A DNA stretch of 64,000 bases from Bradyrhizobium sp. 170 (GCF_023101085.1 NZ_CP064703.1:7006001-7070000); one strand, 5' to 3'; positions 1-8,814 are shown, counted from the first letter of the stretch. Notes: generated by a model not told the origin, from the sequence alone. Translations and numbers: made by a program.

Positions 1-330
1 CCTGACGCGCCTCCCCGAAAGCTGAGCAGTTCAAAAATCCCACCGGCGCTGACCACGGCCGATTCGCTGCGCGTCGACAGCAGGTGATGAGGACCAGAAG
101 CGGCGCGATCGTCGGGACCAGCAGATCCTCGTCACCGCTCATCACGCGCACGACAACAAGATCGACAAGCTCGCCGAAATCAGCGGTCAGGATTCCATCG
201 GCATCATCTATTCTACTCTCACGCGCACCTTGGCTTTGATTGCAATCCCGACGAGTACAAAATCCATGGCAAGCTCTGCGCTTGGGCTAGTTACGCCAGG
301 CAGCAGAGCAAAGCCGAGAGGAAAGACCTC
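1..330. other. Window edge without intact gene
   Basis: No intact gene is visible. On the plus strand about 120-230 reads as a plausible protein fragment (QQILVTAHHAHDNKID and onward). A second plausible fragment in another frame runs from about 225 into the start of the next gene, with LGFDCNPDEYKIHG. The frame change suggests a decayed gene. I do not recognise the family. Confidence 0.3.
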
Positions 331-714
331 ATGTTTCAACGACTAATTAAGTTCGCTGCATGGGCCGGTCTGTGTGTCATTGCTTATTCGACCCTGTCGC
401 CGCTTAGAGATAGGCCGGTTTTGCTGACCTCGTTGAAGCTGGAACATCTTGCGGCATTTGTCGTTCTCGGCACGCTCTTCTGCTTAGCCTATCCCCGACG
501 CACTCGCGCCGTCCTACTCATCGTATTTGGCAGCGCCGCGTTGCTTGAGCTTCTGCAGTTGCTTACTCCGGATCGCCACGCGCGAACCTTAGACGCAATC
601 CAAAAAATTGCTGGAGGCGCCGCTGGCGTTTTCACTGGCCGCGCTGTTCTACGTTTCGATCGAGCACGTTTCTGGTTGTTACGCGGCTCAGACACCCACC
701 CACCCACGCCCTGA
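331..714 (+). CDS. VanZ-like small membrane protein
   Basis: A 127-residue protein with hydrophobic stretches at about residues 7-25, 38-55 and 58-78, matching the small multi-pass VanZ-like layout. The pattern of an early acidic/aromatic stretch followed by LLELLQLLTPDRHARTLDA resembles the VanZ motif, where a conserved E/Q-rich helix precedes an R/D-rich turn. The biochemical role of VanZ-like proteins is poorly defined outside teicoplanin resistance, so no function is claimed. The ATG at 331 is preceded by a purine-rich GAGAGGAAAG. It stands alone: upstream is decayed sequence and downstream a broken gene on the other strand. Confidence 0.6.
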   Translation: MFQRLIKFAAWAGLCVIAYSTLSPLRDRPVLLTSLKLEHLAAFVVLGTLFCLAYPRRTRAVLLIVFGSAALLELLQLLTPDRHARTLDAIQKIAGGAAGVFTGRAVLRFDRARFWLLRGSDTHPPTP

Positions 715-769
715 AATCCGCTGCGAGGCTATCCCGCGTCGTGCTTCCCGAACTGTCGAGAAGGCCACC

Positions 770-1067
770 AACATTAGACATCATAGCTTTCGCCTCCTCG
801 ATTCCTGCGGGGGCGGCCTTGGCATAGTGGCCTTGGCGCTTTGCTCGCATCGCCGCGGGTGCCGAAAGTTCCTCATTTCGCAAGGATCGATGGATCGTAG
901 GTTTCTGCGAGCGCGAAGTTCGCCTGGGCGCTTCCCATCTCGACTGCGCGCTCGAGTACAAGCCGCGCCGCGCCTATGTCCGCCGCCTCGACTACGGCAA
1001 GACCTCGAACACTCCATCGCTCCGCTTTTAGGTAAATCCTATAACTCGCATCGAGGACCCCACCCAC
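770..1067 (-). pseudogene. Sel1/TPR-like protein fragment, frameshifted
   Basis: Reading leftward, 1067-876 encodes ADIGAARLVLERAVEMGSAQ followed by ANFALAETYDPSILAK, typical of the helical Sel1/TPR repeat proteins common in Bradyrhizobium, and then hits a stop at 873-875. The expected continuation is found in other frames: GTFGTRGDASKA, then YAKAAPAGIEEAKAMM to about 770. At least two frame changes and a stop therefore interrupt one ancestral reading frame. The N-terminal bulk of such a protein is missing upstream of 1067. What I see is a 3' remnant. That it was once a longer repeat protein is inferred. Confidence 0.6.
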
Positions 1068-1208
1068 CCCTTTCGGGTTAGGCTGCTGGGTGCTCTCCTC
1101 GCTGGTGAGATATCCGCAGGAAACCCTGCAGGAGCGCTAGGCACAGCGGAGCACCATCGATGAGCATTGTGGGCAACTGGAAGCTGATCTCGGGATCCAG
1201 CACCTCGC

Positions 1209-1829
1209 TCACGGCTTCACATAGGACCATCCCTTCTCCTGCAACTCCATCACGCGTACGACGCCGGACTTCACTACTTCCGCCTGCGGAACAATCGGAA
1301 TGTCCTTGTTCTCGGCCTTGTGCATTCTTTCCTGAGTGTTGCCGCAGGCCTTGAACGATACCTCCGGCCTGCTCAGCGCCATCTCCTCGATACGGGCCTT
1401 TACCGGCGATGTGTCATCGCGCAGCATATGCAGGCCGGGCCCGAACGTGACCACCTCGATTTTCACGTTCTCGCCGACATCCTTATAGTATTGAGCAACA
1501 TTCGTTGCGTTGTTGAGCGCAAGATTCATGGCGGCGGGGTCGCTCGTGTTTACCTGCAAAACTAAATGGTGCGCCTTGGAGTCCGACGCAAGCCGAGCGT
1601 TGGCGGCGAGAAGGGATCGTTCCCTCTTATGTGTGGTGACTTTACTATGTTTGGTGGCTTTACGCGTGGCGGCAGCTTTTTCTGCAACGGGCGGCTGGTA
1701 CACAGCAGGATTCGTCGTTGTCGGTACCCAGTACCGTCCGCCTCGCTCGGCCGCCGCGAATGACGGGGCGCATAGAACTGTTACGGCTCCTATGGTGGCT
1801 ACCCTCGCAATATGTTGAAACATGTTCAT
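1209..1829 (-). CDS. Secreted DsrE-family-like protein
   Basis: A 206-residue protein. Residues 1-27 form a signal peptide (hydrophobic core, cleavage near AFAAAE), followed by a low-complexity Lys/Thr/Arg linker to about residue 62. The C-terminal 130 residues (LVLQVNTSDPAAMNLALNNA, EVVTFGPGLHML, SFKACGNTQERM) match the DsrE/COG1416 fold, with a conserved cysteine in the ACGNT motif. This family binds or transfers sulfur in some members, but many have no assigned role. The start at 1829 has GGAGAG just upstream. It lies 35 bp downstream of the VasI-like gene on the same strand and could be read through from that operon. Confidence 0.65.
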   Translation of the reverse strand: MNMFQHIARVATIGAVTVLCAPSFAAAERGGRYWVPTTTNPAVYQPPVAEKAAATRKATKHSKVTTHKRERSLLAANARLASDSKAHHLVLQVNTSDPAAMNLALNNATNVAQYYKDVGENVKIEVVTFGPGLHMLRDDTSPVKARIEEMALSRPEVSFKACGNTQERMHKAENKDIPIVPQAEVVKSGVVRVMELQEKGWSYVKP

Positions 1830-1864
1830 CGGGCTCTCCTATGGACAAACTTCATCGGACACGA

Positions 1865-2500
1865 TCATCTGTTCCGCTTCGCGACCGGGTGTGACCATTT
1901 ACATGCAATAGTCATCTTCGCGCGAACCGCTTCCCACCCGCCGAGCGAAAACGTTCCATCCAGCGCGGTTCCTGTGCGGGGTGCAAGGCGCACGCTGAGG
2001 CTTCCAGCGTCCGGAAGGGACTGCAGCAAGCGAATAACGTCGCCCGCGAACGCGACCCCTGCTCCGAACGCCGGCAGCGCTGCCGCGATCTGCATCTGCT
2101 GACCGTCGTTAACACGATAGGAAATCGCGTAATCGTTGCCGCGGCCCGAAATGCCGGGTCCTGCGACCACCAACTCGGTCCGACCTCTGCGGCAGTGAAT
2201 TGAAAGCTTCATTGCGGTTTCGGCCGCCGCACCATCGTTCGACAAGGTCGTGGCGGTGGCAACGGGTGAATAGTCGACTGGCGAGGTCGTTTGACTGATA
2301 ATCCAGTTGTCGCCTTTGGAGGTCGCCTGATGCGCAGTCGCGATTGCCCGCGACACCTTGGCCAGGCACTGCAGCTGTTCGGTGCGCTCCATCGGGATGC
2401 AGTCGCGAAGCTGCGCCGTCGGATCTTCTGCCCCTTGCGTCCAGGCAATCCCGCTTGTGAGCGCGATTCCAGCTACAATGGGGATGGCTGCGCCTCTCAT
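1865..2500 (-). CDS. Secreted VasI/TagO-like protein (tentative)
   Basis: The start is placed at 2500 because its ATG overlaps the TGA of the TAXI gene (ATGA), a sign of translational coupling; a longer frame to 2602 would run inside that gene. The 211-residue product has a signal peptide (residues 1-22, ending near TQG), a Cys pair in the first mature segment (RDCIPMERTEQLQCLAKVS), the stretch NWIISQTTSPVDYS, and a C-terminal Cys-containing strand (AKMTIACKW). The W-x-S-x-x-SP-x-D pattern and two-part layout resemble the VasI/TagO family, whose original members sit in type VI secretion loci. No T6SS gene is present here, so that role should not be assumed. Third gene of a three-gene operon. 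Confidence 0.5.
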   Translation of the reverse strand: MRGAAIPIVAGIALTSGIAWTQGAEDPTAQLRDCIPMERTEQLQCLAKVSRAIATAHQATSKGDNWIISQTTSPVDYSPVATATTLSNDGAAAETAMKLSIHCRRGRTELVVAGPGISGRGNDYAISYRVNDGQQMQIAAALPAFGAGVAFAGDVIRLLQSLPDAGSLSVRLAPRTGTALDGTFSLGGWEAVRAKMTIACKWSHPVAKRNR

Positions 2501-3540
2501 TGCGATGCATGCGCTGCGCGCGGTTGGCGTTCGAGCCACGCTTGCGCCGCAGGGAAGCGCGCGAGGCCAGGAACCGTCGCCGCGAGATTGATCAATTTCC
2601 ATTTCGGGTCGAAGCCGGGCTCCTGCAGCTTGCCGATCCGCGAGAACAGATGATCGACGAAACGTGCGGTGCGCTGGAAGCGGTTCGATTTGGCTGGGAA
2701 ATTGAAAGCGACGAGAGCGGTCGGAACGGCAATCGTCGTTACTCGTTCGCCCGGCTTGATCAGATTGGGATAGTCCGCGGCATCGAGCGCGGCGGGCAGA
2801 TAATAGTCCTCGAACTTGCTGTCATAGGGCATTGGCAAGAACTTGAACCCCGGCTCCCAACGGCCGCGTACGAAAGCATCTACCGGCTTCGAAGTAATGA
2901 AGACGATCCCCGCCACCTCGCCCTTACGCATCTGCTCGAGCGCGACCTGATGCGGGATGAACGTCTTTTCCACCTCGAGGCCCAGCCGACTGAAGATCAG
3001 AGGGCCCGAATAGGCTGCTGCGGTCCCTTGGGTATTGAAGTTCACTTTTTTACCTGCCAGATCGTTCAGACTCTGAATCTCGGGACGAACGAAGATATGA
3101 AGTTCGGACGGGAATAGATTCAGGACGTAGGCAAGCCGTTGCTGAATATCCGGCACCTGGCTCTTATATTCCTCCAGCGCGTCGGAATTGATGATCGCGG
3201 CGTCGATGCCGCGCAAATAGAGCAGTGAGTTCACGTTTTCCGTGGCACCGCGTGTCACGATCGGCAGAACGTGCAGATTGGGTCCATCATCTACGACACG
3301 GGCAATCTCCGCCGCCAGGCGGATTGGCGCACCCTCGAGAAGGCCTCCTGCAATACCGACTGTCCAGGCATTCATCGCCACTTGCGGCTTTTGCGCCTCC
3401 GGCTCGCGAGGCAACAGACGAGCGCTTTGCATTCGGGCATTTTGCGTCTGCGCGTCCGCAGCGAACGGCTGAATGATCACGGGCAACGAGGCCAATGCCA
3501 CGAGTAGAAGTCGCGGACCTAAACCAGCAAACCAATTCAT
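2497..3540 (-). CDS. TAXI-family solute-binding protein
   Basis: A periplasmic binding protein of the TAXI (TRAP-associated extracytoplasmic immunogenic) family, 347 residues. Family signs are the N-terminal WTVGIAGGLLEGAPIRLAAE, then VLPIVTRGATENVNSLLYLR, IDAAIINSDALEEY and DLAGKKVNFNTQGTAAAYSG. A signal peptide covers about residues 1-30. The start at 3540 is preferred over 3558: the GGAAAGG that serves as ribosome-binding site lies inside the longer version, and 3540 overlaps the previous stop (TGATG). TAXI proteins normally feed a fused TRAP membrane component; none is encoded here, so the partner is elsewhere or the protein works as a sensor or scaffold. Confidence 0.85.
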   Translation of the reverse strand: MNWFAGLGPRLLLVALASLPVIIQPFAADAQTQNARMQSARLLPREPEAQKPQVAMNAWTVGIAGGLLEGAPIRLAAEIARVVDDGPNLHVLPIVTRGATENVNSLLYLRGIDAAIINSDALEEYKSQVPDIQQRLAYVLNLFPSELHIFVRPEIQSLNDLAGKKVNFNTQGTAAAYSGPLIFSRLGLEVEKTFIPHQVALEQMRKGEVAGIVFITSKPVDAFVRGRWEPGFKFLPMPYDSKFEDYYLPAALDAADYPNLIKPGERVTTIAVPTALVAFNFPAKSNRFQRTARFVDHLFSRIGKLQEPGFDPKWKLINLAATVPGLARFPAAQAWLERQPRAAHASQ

Positions 3541-3767
3541 CAGCCAATTCCTTTCCAAGCTTTGAAGGCGCTGCCGATCCCCCGGTGCCGGAAGCCCTGT
3601 GCTAAGGATGAAGCGTCCTCCATGCGAACCTTCGTCACGCGTTGCTCATCCGCCGCCGCGTATCGCGTCTGATCCGGGGAAGCCTGCGGTTGGGACGCCC
3701 ATACCATCACGACGACAGCGGCGGCGATCCAAACGGGCGCCGCTCGTCCCTCCGCTTGCAGGTGCAT
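3540..3767 (-). CDS. Small secreted or membrane-anchored protein
   Basis: First gene of the TAXI operon. The predicted product (MMHLQAEGRAAPVWIAAAVV and onward, about 75 residues from 3767, or one fewer from the second ATG) has one hydrophobic segment at residues 11-25 followed by a hydrophilic, basic tail. Its TGA overlaps the TAXI ATG by one base (TGATG). A longer frame to 3887 exists but its first 40 residues show no coding character I trust. No family recognised. The overlap with a well-supported gene is the main reason for calling it. Confidence 0.45.
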   Translation of the reverse strand: MHLQAEGRAAPVWIAAAVVVMVWASQPQASPDQTRYAAADEQRVTKVRMEDASSLAQGFRHRGIGSAFKAWKGIG

Positions 3768-4231
3768 CATTGTACTCCGGACAAATAGCGTCCTGTCCGA
3801 ATCGGCGCGCGACGTGCTTGAGATCTCGTAGGCGACAGCTACGTCATCCTTGCTTGAGAATGACCGGTTCTTCATCGGGCGACCCATCTGCCATCAACCG
3901 CCGCACGGTGTGATGGCCCTTTCCAATGCGTCATCACGCACCTTATGCACGTCGCTTGCCCGCTGCTGGCAAACTCTTAAGGGGTACATCCAAGAAAGCC
4001 GCTCCCAGCATCAGGCGACGCTATGACCAACCAGATCGAGAGCTTGATTCCAGTAACCACCGTAGTCGGCGGGGAAGCGCACAGTAAGAACGCTTTCGAT
4101 TCAACCTGTCGTTTTCTAATTCCCGTACTCTTTTCTGCGCGGGAGTTTGCACGAGTTGCCGACAACCCGCTTCCATTCTAAGGAGCACGAAATGCGGTGC
4201 GCCGCGCGGCGCAAGCCTGCCGTCGCGACGG
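3768..4231. other. Non-coding stretch upstream of the TAXI operon
   Basis: About 460 bases with no convincing gene on either strand; short frames have poor codon character. It should contain the promoter for the leftward TAXI operon, but no clear -35/-10 pair stood out. It ends at the 3' end of the broken SDR gene. Confidence 0.5.
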
Positions 4232-4811
4232 TCAGGCGGTGCTGCCGGCGTCCACCGTCAGAACGGTGCCAGTGGTGTTCCGGCCGCCTTCTCCGAGGAG
4301 ATACTCGACCATGGAAGCGACGTCGTCGGCCTCGGGCAATCAGCGCAACGCGCTGCGGCCGGCGATACGCCGGCGGCCGTCGTCATCCAAGGACTTGGTC
4401 AATTCGGTGTCGACGAAGCCGGGCGCGATCGCGTTCAGGGTGATGCCGAGCTTGCCGACTTCGCGGGCCAGCGGACGGGTGAAGCCGCCGGCCGCGGCCT
4501 TGGACGCGGCGTAGACGGACAGGCCGTTGCCGATCGAGGCGATGATGGAGGAGATGTTGACAATGCGGCCGACGCCGTCGGCCATGGTCAGAACGATCGG
4601 CGACAGCACGTTCAGACGGATCAACGCCGACGCCGACGACCAGGTAGGTGCCAGCGTCGCATCGGTCCGGCCGATCGGTGACGATCGCATCGACCTCGGC
4701 ATCCGCAAGCAGCGCCTGGATGCGATCCGGATCAAGATCGCGCGGGCACAGAAGCATGCGGCGGACGACCTCGTCGAGCTCGATTATTGCGAGCGCGGAC
4801 TGCATCGACAT
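4232..4811 (-). pseudogene. Broken SDR gene joined to a possible adenylating-enzyme fragment
   Basis: Leftward from about 4650 the sequence encodes the C-terminal half of a FabG-type short-chain dehydrogenase: GRIVNISSIIASIGNG, the active-site YAASKAAAGGFTR (Tyr and Lys of YxxxK present), LGITLNAIAPGFVDTELT. A TGA at 4340-4342 interrupts it; after the stop the same frame continues LPEADDVASMVEYLLGEGG to VLTVDAGSTA and a natural stop at 4232. Upstream, 4811-4665 encodes IIELDEVVRRMLLCPRDLDP in a different frame, which resembles the N-terminus of an acyl-adenylating enzyme (weak call). The Rossmann GxxxGxG half of the SDR is missing. An internal deletion fusing two genes fits best. Confidence 0.7.
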
Positions 4812-4912
4812 CCACCTTTGCGCCGCCGACTCCGCAGGCGCGGTCGGCTAGATTGCCGCCCCCCGAATTGCGCAAAATTCATTTCGACGCAGTGCGGGTC
4901 GTCTGACCTGCC

Positions 4913-5229
4913 ATGAACGTGTTCTGCAGCAACGGCGGTTTCCTGATGACCGCGAACGAGTTGGCAACTGCCGTTGCCCGCCGGCTCAACATAAGGATCG
5001 TGATCTCCAACAATCAATCGTACGGCACCATCCGTACGCGTCAGGAGAGAGCATTTCCGAAACGTCCTGGAGGTGCGGGCCTGTCTAACCCCGATTTTGC
5101 GACCCTTGCCCGCGCATTCGGCGCGCAGGCTATACGATCACGAGCGCAGCGCTGGCGGCCGAGGTCGTCGCGGAAGCAATGTCGGCGAACTGCCCCGTTG
5201 TGATCGAAGTTCGATCTGATGTACGCTAA
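4913..5229 (+). pseudogene. C-terminal fragment of a TPP-dependent decarboxylase or synthase
   Basis: The frame from 4913 encodes GGFLMTANELATAVARRLNI and IVISNNQSYGTIRTRQERAF, the TPP-Mg binding region of acetolactate synthase/benzoylformate decarboxylase-type enzymes (the N-N-x-S-Y-G-T-I motif is clear). The expected G-D-G before GGF reads C-S-N-G-G-F. At about 5125-5135 the frame breaks; the true C-terminus continues one frame over as TITSAALAAEVVAEAMSANC to VIEVRSDVR and a stop at 5227-5229. The first two domains of the enzyme are absent. A dead fragment. Confidence 0.75.
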
Positions 5230-5892
5230 ACAATCGATCGATCCTCGTTGCGGCGTCTGGCTGATGCCTCAGGGCGGCGCGTCTAGTCTGGCGGCTTTGG
5301 TGCGCTCGGTCGCCGAGATTCATCCGGAGTTCGGTCTTTGTACAAACAGCAGGATCAAAGGGTAGCTCGCATTGTAGCTTCATCTCAAGTTTGGACACGG
5401 CCTGAGGTGCCTCTTTGGGGGTAACCCCCGTTGAGAGACCCGTTGGGCGCGCTGCAAAAGCTACTTGCGGCAAAGTGGCCCCTTCAGTTTTTTTGGGATA
5501 GTCTGATTTTGTGGGTCCCGGAAGAATAGCAGCCGCTACTAACGACACCGGGATGCTTTTGAAGCCGTGCATACTCATTCAATCCGTGGAGGTCGACGCT
5601 GCGCACGTCAAATGGCATGTCGAGGGCTATGTGAAGAAGATCGCCTTCTTCCGCCAGACCGTTCCGTTCGGACTCGGCTACGCCGTTCGCGCCATCAACA
5701 AGCTCAAGCGGATGGTCTTTGTCCCCGGCGGGCGTCGCTCCGCCCGACCACGAGGCCCTGCCCCACTCCATGATTTAATGGGCAAGTCTACTCGCGATGC
5801 CACTCCGGCCCGCTTTTCTGCGCCGCGCAAAACGCACAACGTGAACTGATGTTTCTAATGCCTTGCTGTCCGATTTGGGAGCCATCGACTGA
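5230..5892. other. Mostly empty stretch with one doubtful ORF
   Basis: 660 bases between two plus-strand features. A frame at 5551-5849 encodes IAFFRQTVPFGLGYAVRAIN followed by a basic, proline-rich tail; the first half has reasonable codon character but no family is recognised, and it may be one more gene remnant. A perfect GGGGG-TAA-CCCCC palindrome lies near 5418. No terminator or mobile-element end was identified. Confidence 0.35.
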
Positions 5893-6483
5893 ATGTCATC
5901 TTGCTCTACCAAGGTCGCACTCCTTATCGATGGCGCTAATCTACATGCGGCCAGCAAGGCGCTTGGTTTCGATGTGGATTACAAGCGACTGCTCAAGGAA
6001 TTCCAAAGTCGGGGGACGCTGGTTCGCGCGCTCTACTACACCGCGATCATCGAGGATCAGGAATATTCGTCGATCCGTCCCTTGATCGATTGGCTCGACT
6101 ATAACGGCTATACCGTGGTCACCAAGGTGACCAGGGAGTTTACCGACGCCAGCGGCCATCGCAGAGTGAAGGGCAGCATGGACATCAAACTCGCTGTTGA
6201 TGCCATGGAGCTTGCCGAGCATATCGACCAGATGATTCTGTTCTCAGGTGACGGCGACTTCCGCCCGCTGGTGGAGGCGGTCCAACGTCGGGGAGTTCGC
6301 GTCACCGTCGTCTCGACCATTGCCAGCCATCCTCCGATGATCGCCGATGAACTTCGGCGTCAGGCCGACGCTTTCATCGACCTCGTGGATTTGAAGCCCA
6401 AGCTTGGCCGCGACCCGTCCGAGCGGTCAGCCTCGCGCGAGCCGCGCCATCATGCGTTACAGTTGCGCGATCACGACAGCTGA
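5893..6483 (+). CDS. NYN-domain (LabA/DUF88-like) protein
   Basis: A 196-residue single-domain protein. The PIN-like NYN fold is marked by VALLIDGANLHAASKAL (first acidic cluster, D-G-x-N, residues 8-14), KGSMDIKLAVDAMELA (central acidic residues) and QMILFSGDGDFRPLVEAVQR (S-G-D-G-D-F), the three conserved blocks. NYN domains are predicted metal-dependent ribonucleases; bacterial LabA members are linked to gene-expression control. The C-terminal 25 residues are charged and likely disordered. The ATG at 5893 has GGGAG 11 bases upstream. It stands alone between a decayed region and a convergent CoA-transferase. Confidence 0.85.
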   Translation: MSSCSTKVALLIDGANLHAASKALGFDVDYKRLLKEFQSRGTLVRALYYTAIIEDQEYSSIRPLIDWLDYNGYTVVTKVTREFTDASGHRRVKGSMDIKLAVDAMELAEHIDQMILFSGDGDFRPLVEAVQRRGVRVTVVSTIASHPPMIADELRRQADAFIDLVDLKPKLGRDPSERSASREPRHHALQLRDHDS

Positions 6484-6776
6484 CAACGACCTTCAATGAT
6501 CAAGTAACGCACAACGCTCGCTGTTCTGCTCTTTTCATTTTGCAGCAACGCAGACGACTCCTGGAATGAAAAGACCGCAGGCATTTTCGCGCTGCGGCCC
6601 CCGGGTTCAAAAAAACGCTCGATCCGCCATCCCGGTTCTTCGAACACTGAGCCGAATATCTTCGAGTGTGGAGTCGCAAAATGCTGTTCCAGACGAGGAA
6701 CACATCGGGTGTTGCGCAACGGAGACAGCATCGAGGACGTGTCCCGCTGCAGACATTCAAACTCGATCGCCGCCGC

Positions 6777-8048
6777 TCAGGCCGTATTGCCCGGCTTCCC
6801 GAAAGCCCCCGCCTCGGCCAGAGCCGCGATACGTCGCTCATCATAGCCGAGGGTCTTTCGGAGCACTTCCCTCGTATGCTCGCCGAGCAGCGGCGCCGCT
6901 ACGGGATCGACGGTTGGCGTCAGGCTCATCTGCAGCGGCGTTTCAATATTGGGGACGGTGCCCGCGGTCGGATGCGTAATCCGGCTAAGACGATGGCGGT
7001 CGCGCACTTCCGGCGCGTTGAAACCTTCCTCTACGGTGCGCAGATAGCCGACCGGTATGTTGGCCTTCTTCATCTTCGCCATCCAGTGCTCGAGGCTGTC
7101 GCTGGCGAAGATACCGGCGATGATGGCGCGCAACTTTTCCTTGTTGGCGGTTCGGTTTTTCCTGTGGGCAAACTCGGGATCGGTGACGAGGTCCGGTCGA
7201 TCGAGCACGTCCACCACGAGCCGGCGGTACAGGCGGTCGTTGGCGCAGGCCATGTAAAGCGGCCCATCGGATGCCTGATAGACACCGACGGTGGGCGAGC
7301 CGTTCGGTGAATTCCCGAAGCGGCCCGGATTCGCGCCGCTGATTAGATAGGCCATGCCGTAGAAACCGGTCATCGTCACGGCGGTGTCGATCAGCGCCAC
7401 TTCGACCTGCTGGCCGCGGCCGAGCCGGTCACGGGCAATCAGCGCCAGCAGGATCGCGTTGCATGCCGACATGCCCGTCGCCATGTCGACGATCGGCGGA
7501 CCGGTCCGCACCGGCTCCCCATCCGGAAATCCATTCAGCGACATGAAGCCGCTTTCGGCCTGCGTGATCGGATCGAAGCCCGGGCGCAAGGCGAACTCGC
7601 CCTTGCGGCCGTAGGCCGAGATCGAGCAATAGATCAGCTTCGGATTGGTCGGCGCGACGGAGGCATAGTCAAGACCGAACCTCTTCATTATGCCGCCGGA
7701 GAAATTCTCCACGACGACATCCGCTTTCGCGATCAGTTCACGGGCGACTTCGAGCGCCGCAGGATTGTTGAAATCGAGCGCGATGCCGCGCTTGTTGCGA
7801 TTGAGGCTGAGAAAGGCCGCGCTCTCGCCGCCGATTTCCGCGTGTTCATAATGGCGGGTATCGTCGCCCCCATCAGGGTTTTCGATCTTGATCACTTCGG
7901 CACCGAAATCGGCCAGCGTTTGCGTGCAGGCCGGGCCGGCAACGACTCGCGTGAAGTCGACGACCAGCAGACCATCCAGCGCAGTCGGTTCGCCCATCAC
8001 GCGCGGCGTTCGCTCCGGCAATTGCGGTCTGGCAGTCATCTCCGGCAT
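6777..8048 (-). CDS. CaiB/BaiF family CoA-transferase
   Basis: Class III CoA-transferase of 423 residues, close to the family norm. Recognisable blocks are LDGLLVVDFTRVVAGPACTQ near residues 24-43, FGAEVIKIENP, KRGIALDFNNP, and the catalytic aspartate in RTGPPIVDMATG (about Asp188), which forms the aspartyl-CoA anhydride in formyl-CoA transferase. The substrate cannot be read from sequence. Upstream of the start is AAGAGGAA, and a second ATG lies nine bases inside, so the exact start is uncertain. The nearest same-strand gene upstream is 315 bp away, so it is probably transcribed alone. Confidence 0.88.
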   Translation of the reverse strand: MPEMTARPQLPERTPRVMGEPTALDGLLVVDFTRVVAGPACTQTLADFGAEVIKIENPDGGDDTRHYEHAEIGGESAAFLSLNRNKRGIALDFNNPAALEVARELIAKADVVVENFSGGIMKRFGLDYASVAPTNPKLIYCSISAYGRKGEFALRPGFDPITQAESGFMSLNGFPDGEPVRTGPPIVDMATGMSACNAILLALIARDRLGRGQQVEVALIDTAVTMTGFYGMAYLISGANPGRFGNSPNGSPTVGVYQASDGPLYMACANDRLYRRLVVDVLDRPDLVTDPEFAHRKNRTANKEKLRAIIAGIFASDSLEHWMAKMKKANIPVGYLRTVEEGFNAPEVRDRHRLSRITHPTAGTVPNIETPLQMSLTPTVDPVAAPLLGEHTREVLRKTLGYDERRIAALAEAGAFGKPGNTA

Positions 8049-8187
8049 TTCCTCTTGTTATTCTGCCTGGCGAAACGAAGGCTTTCGCCGCGACTTCAAG
8101 ACTTTCTTACCGGAACCAGACGGATAACGCCAAACCCCGATTTTGCAGGGCGGGACCTGCCGCTGACATAGCTCTTGAGACGGCACG

Positions 8188-8228
8188 CGGGCCTGCGGCA
8201 TGGCCCTCGCATTCAGGCTGCAGGCCCG
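8188..8228 (-). terminator. Stem-loop downstream of the GFA gene
   Basis: A perfect 9-bp inverted repeat (CGGGCCTGC at 8188-8196, GCAGGCCCG at 8220-8228) with a 23-base loop lies in the 315-bp gap after the GFA gene stop at 8364. There is no T-run, so it is a weak terminator candidate at best; it could stabilise a 3' end. Confidence 0.3.
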
Positions 8229-8363
8229 GACTCGACGGTCACGCTACCCAAAAAGGTGCCGCCCGCCCCCGGTTTGATCCGGGAGTCGAGCGGCGTCTCA
8301 TCGATGCGCCGATGCCGCGAACAGCATTCGCAGCGCCGTTACTGCTGTGGAAGCCCGTCTTTC

Positions 8364-8789
8364 CTACTCGGCGATCACCTCACCGGAGCCGCCAAGCTCG
8401 GCGGGAAAATCCTTCAGTTTGGGCAGCCCATCCCGCATCGGCAGCACCGTCTCGGCGTAGTTGACGTGCACGCCGGGCGTGAAGGGGAGTGTCGGGAGGG
8501 TTGCAGCGAAGACATCGACCAGCCCGAGCGTCGGATGATTGGTCATCAGATGACCGCCGCACTCCGCGCAGTATTTGCGCTGGCTCATCGGAGTCTTCTC
8601 GAACGTCGCGACGTGTTGCGCCCCCGCCGTGATCCGTACCGCTTCCGGCTTCCACAGGCTAAATGCGTTCACCGGTCCGCCGGACCACGAACGGCAGGAA
8701 CTGCAATGGCAATAACCCATTCCTTCCGGCGCACCCGTGACCTGGACCTCGACCGCGCCGCAAAAACAGCTTCCGGTATGCTTCATCAT
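8364..8789 (-). CDS. GFA-family (CENP-V/formaldehyde-activating) protein
   Basis: A 141-residue zinc protein. Cysteines occur in the family pattern: GSCFCGAVEVQV (C-x-C), GYCHCSSCRSWSG (C-x-C-x-x-C) and KYCAECGGHL (C-x-x-C), which bind two zinc ions. The family includes Gfa, proposed to bind glutathione and formaldehyde, but most members have no tested activity. The start at 8789 is chosen because AAGGAG sits six bases upstream; the longer frame to 8894 overlaps the neighbouring methyltransferase gene. It follows mddA by 25 bp on the same strand and is probably cotranscribed. Confidence 0.85.
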   Translation of the reverse strand: MMKHTGSCFCGAVEVQVTGAPEGMGYCHCSSCRSWSGGPVNAFSLWKPEAVRITAGAQHVATFEKTPMSQRKYCAECGGHLMTNHPTLGLVDVFAATLPTLPFTPGVHVNYAETVLPMRDGLPKLKDFPAELGGSGEVIAE

Positions 8790-8814
8790 TTCTGTCTCCT
8801 TGATTGAGAAGTGA

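Noticed and set aside
1865..3540. A type VI secretion locus suggested by the VasI/TagO-like gene
   Set aside because: No Tss, Hcp or VgrG gene lies in the window, and the family match itself is tentative.
5138..5578. Leftward 146-residue reading frame
   Set aside because: It spans the 3' end of the TPP-enzyme fragment and an AT-poor gap, has Arg/Pro-rich composition typical of non-coding GC-rich frames, and no start signal.
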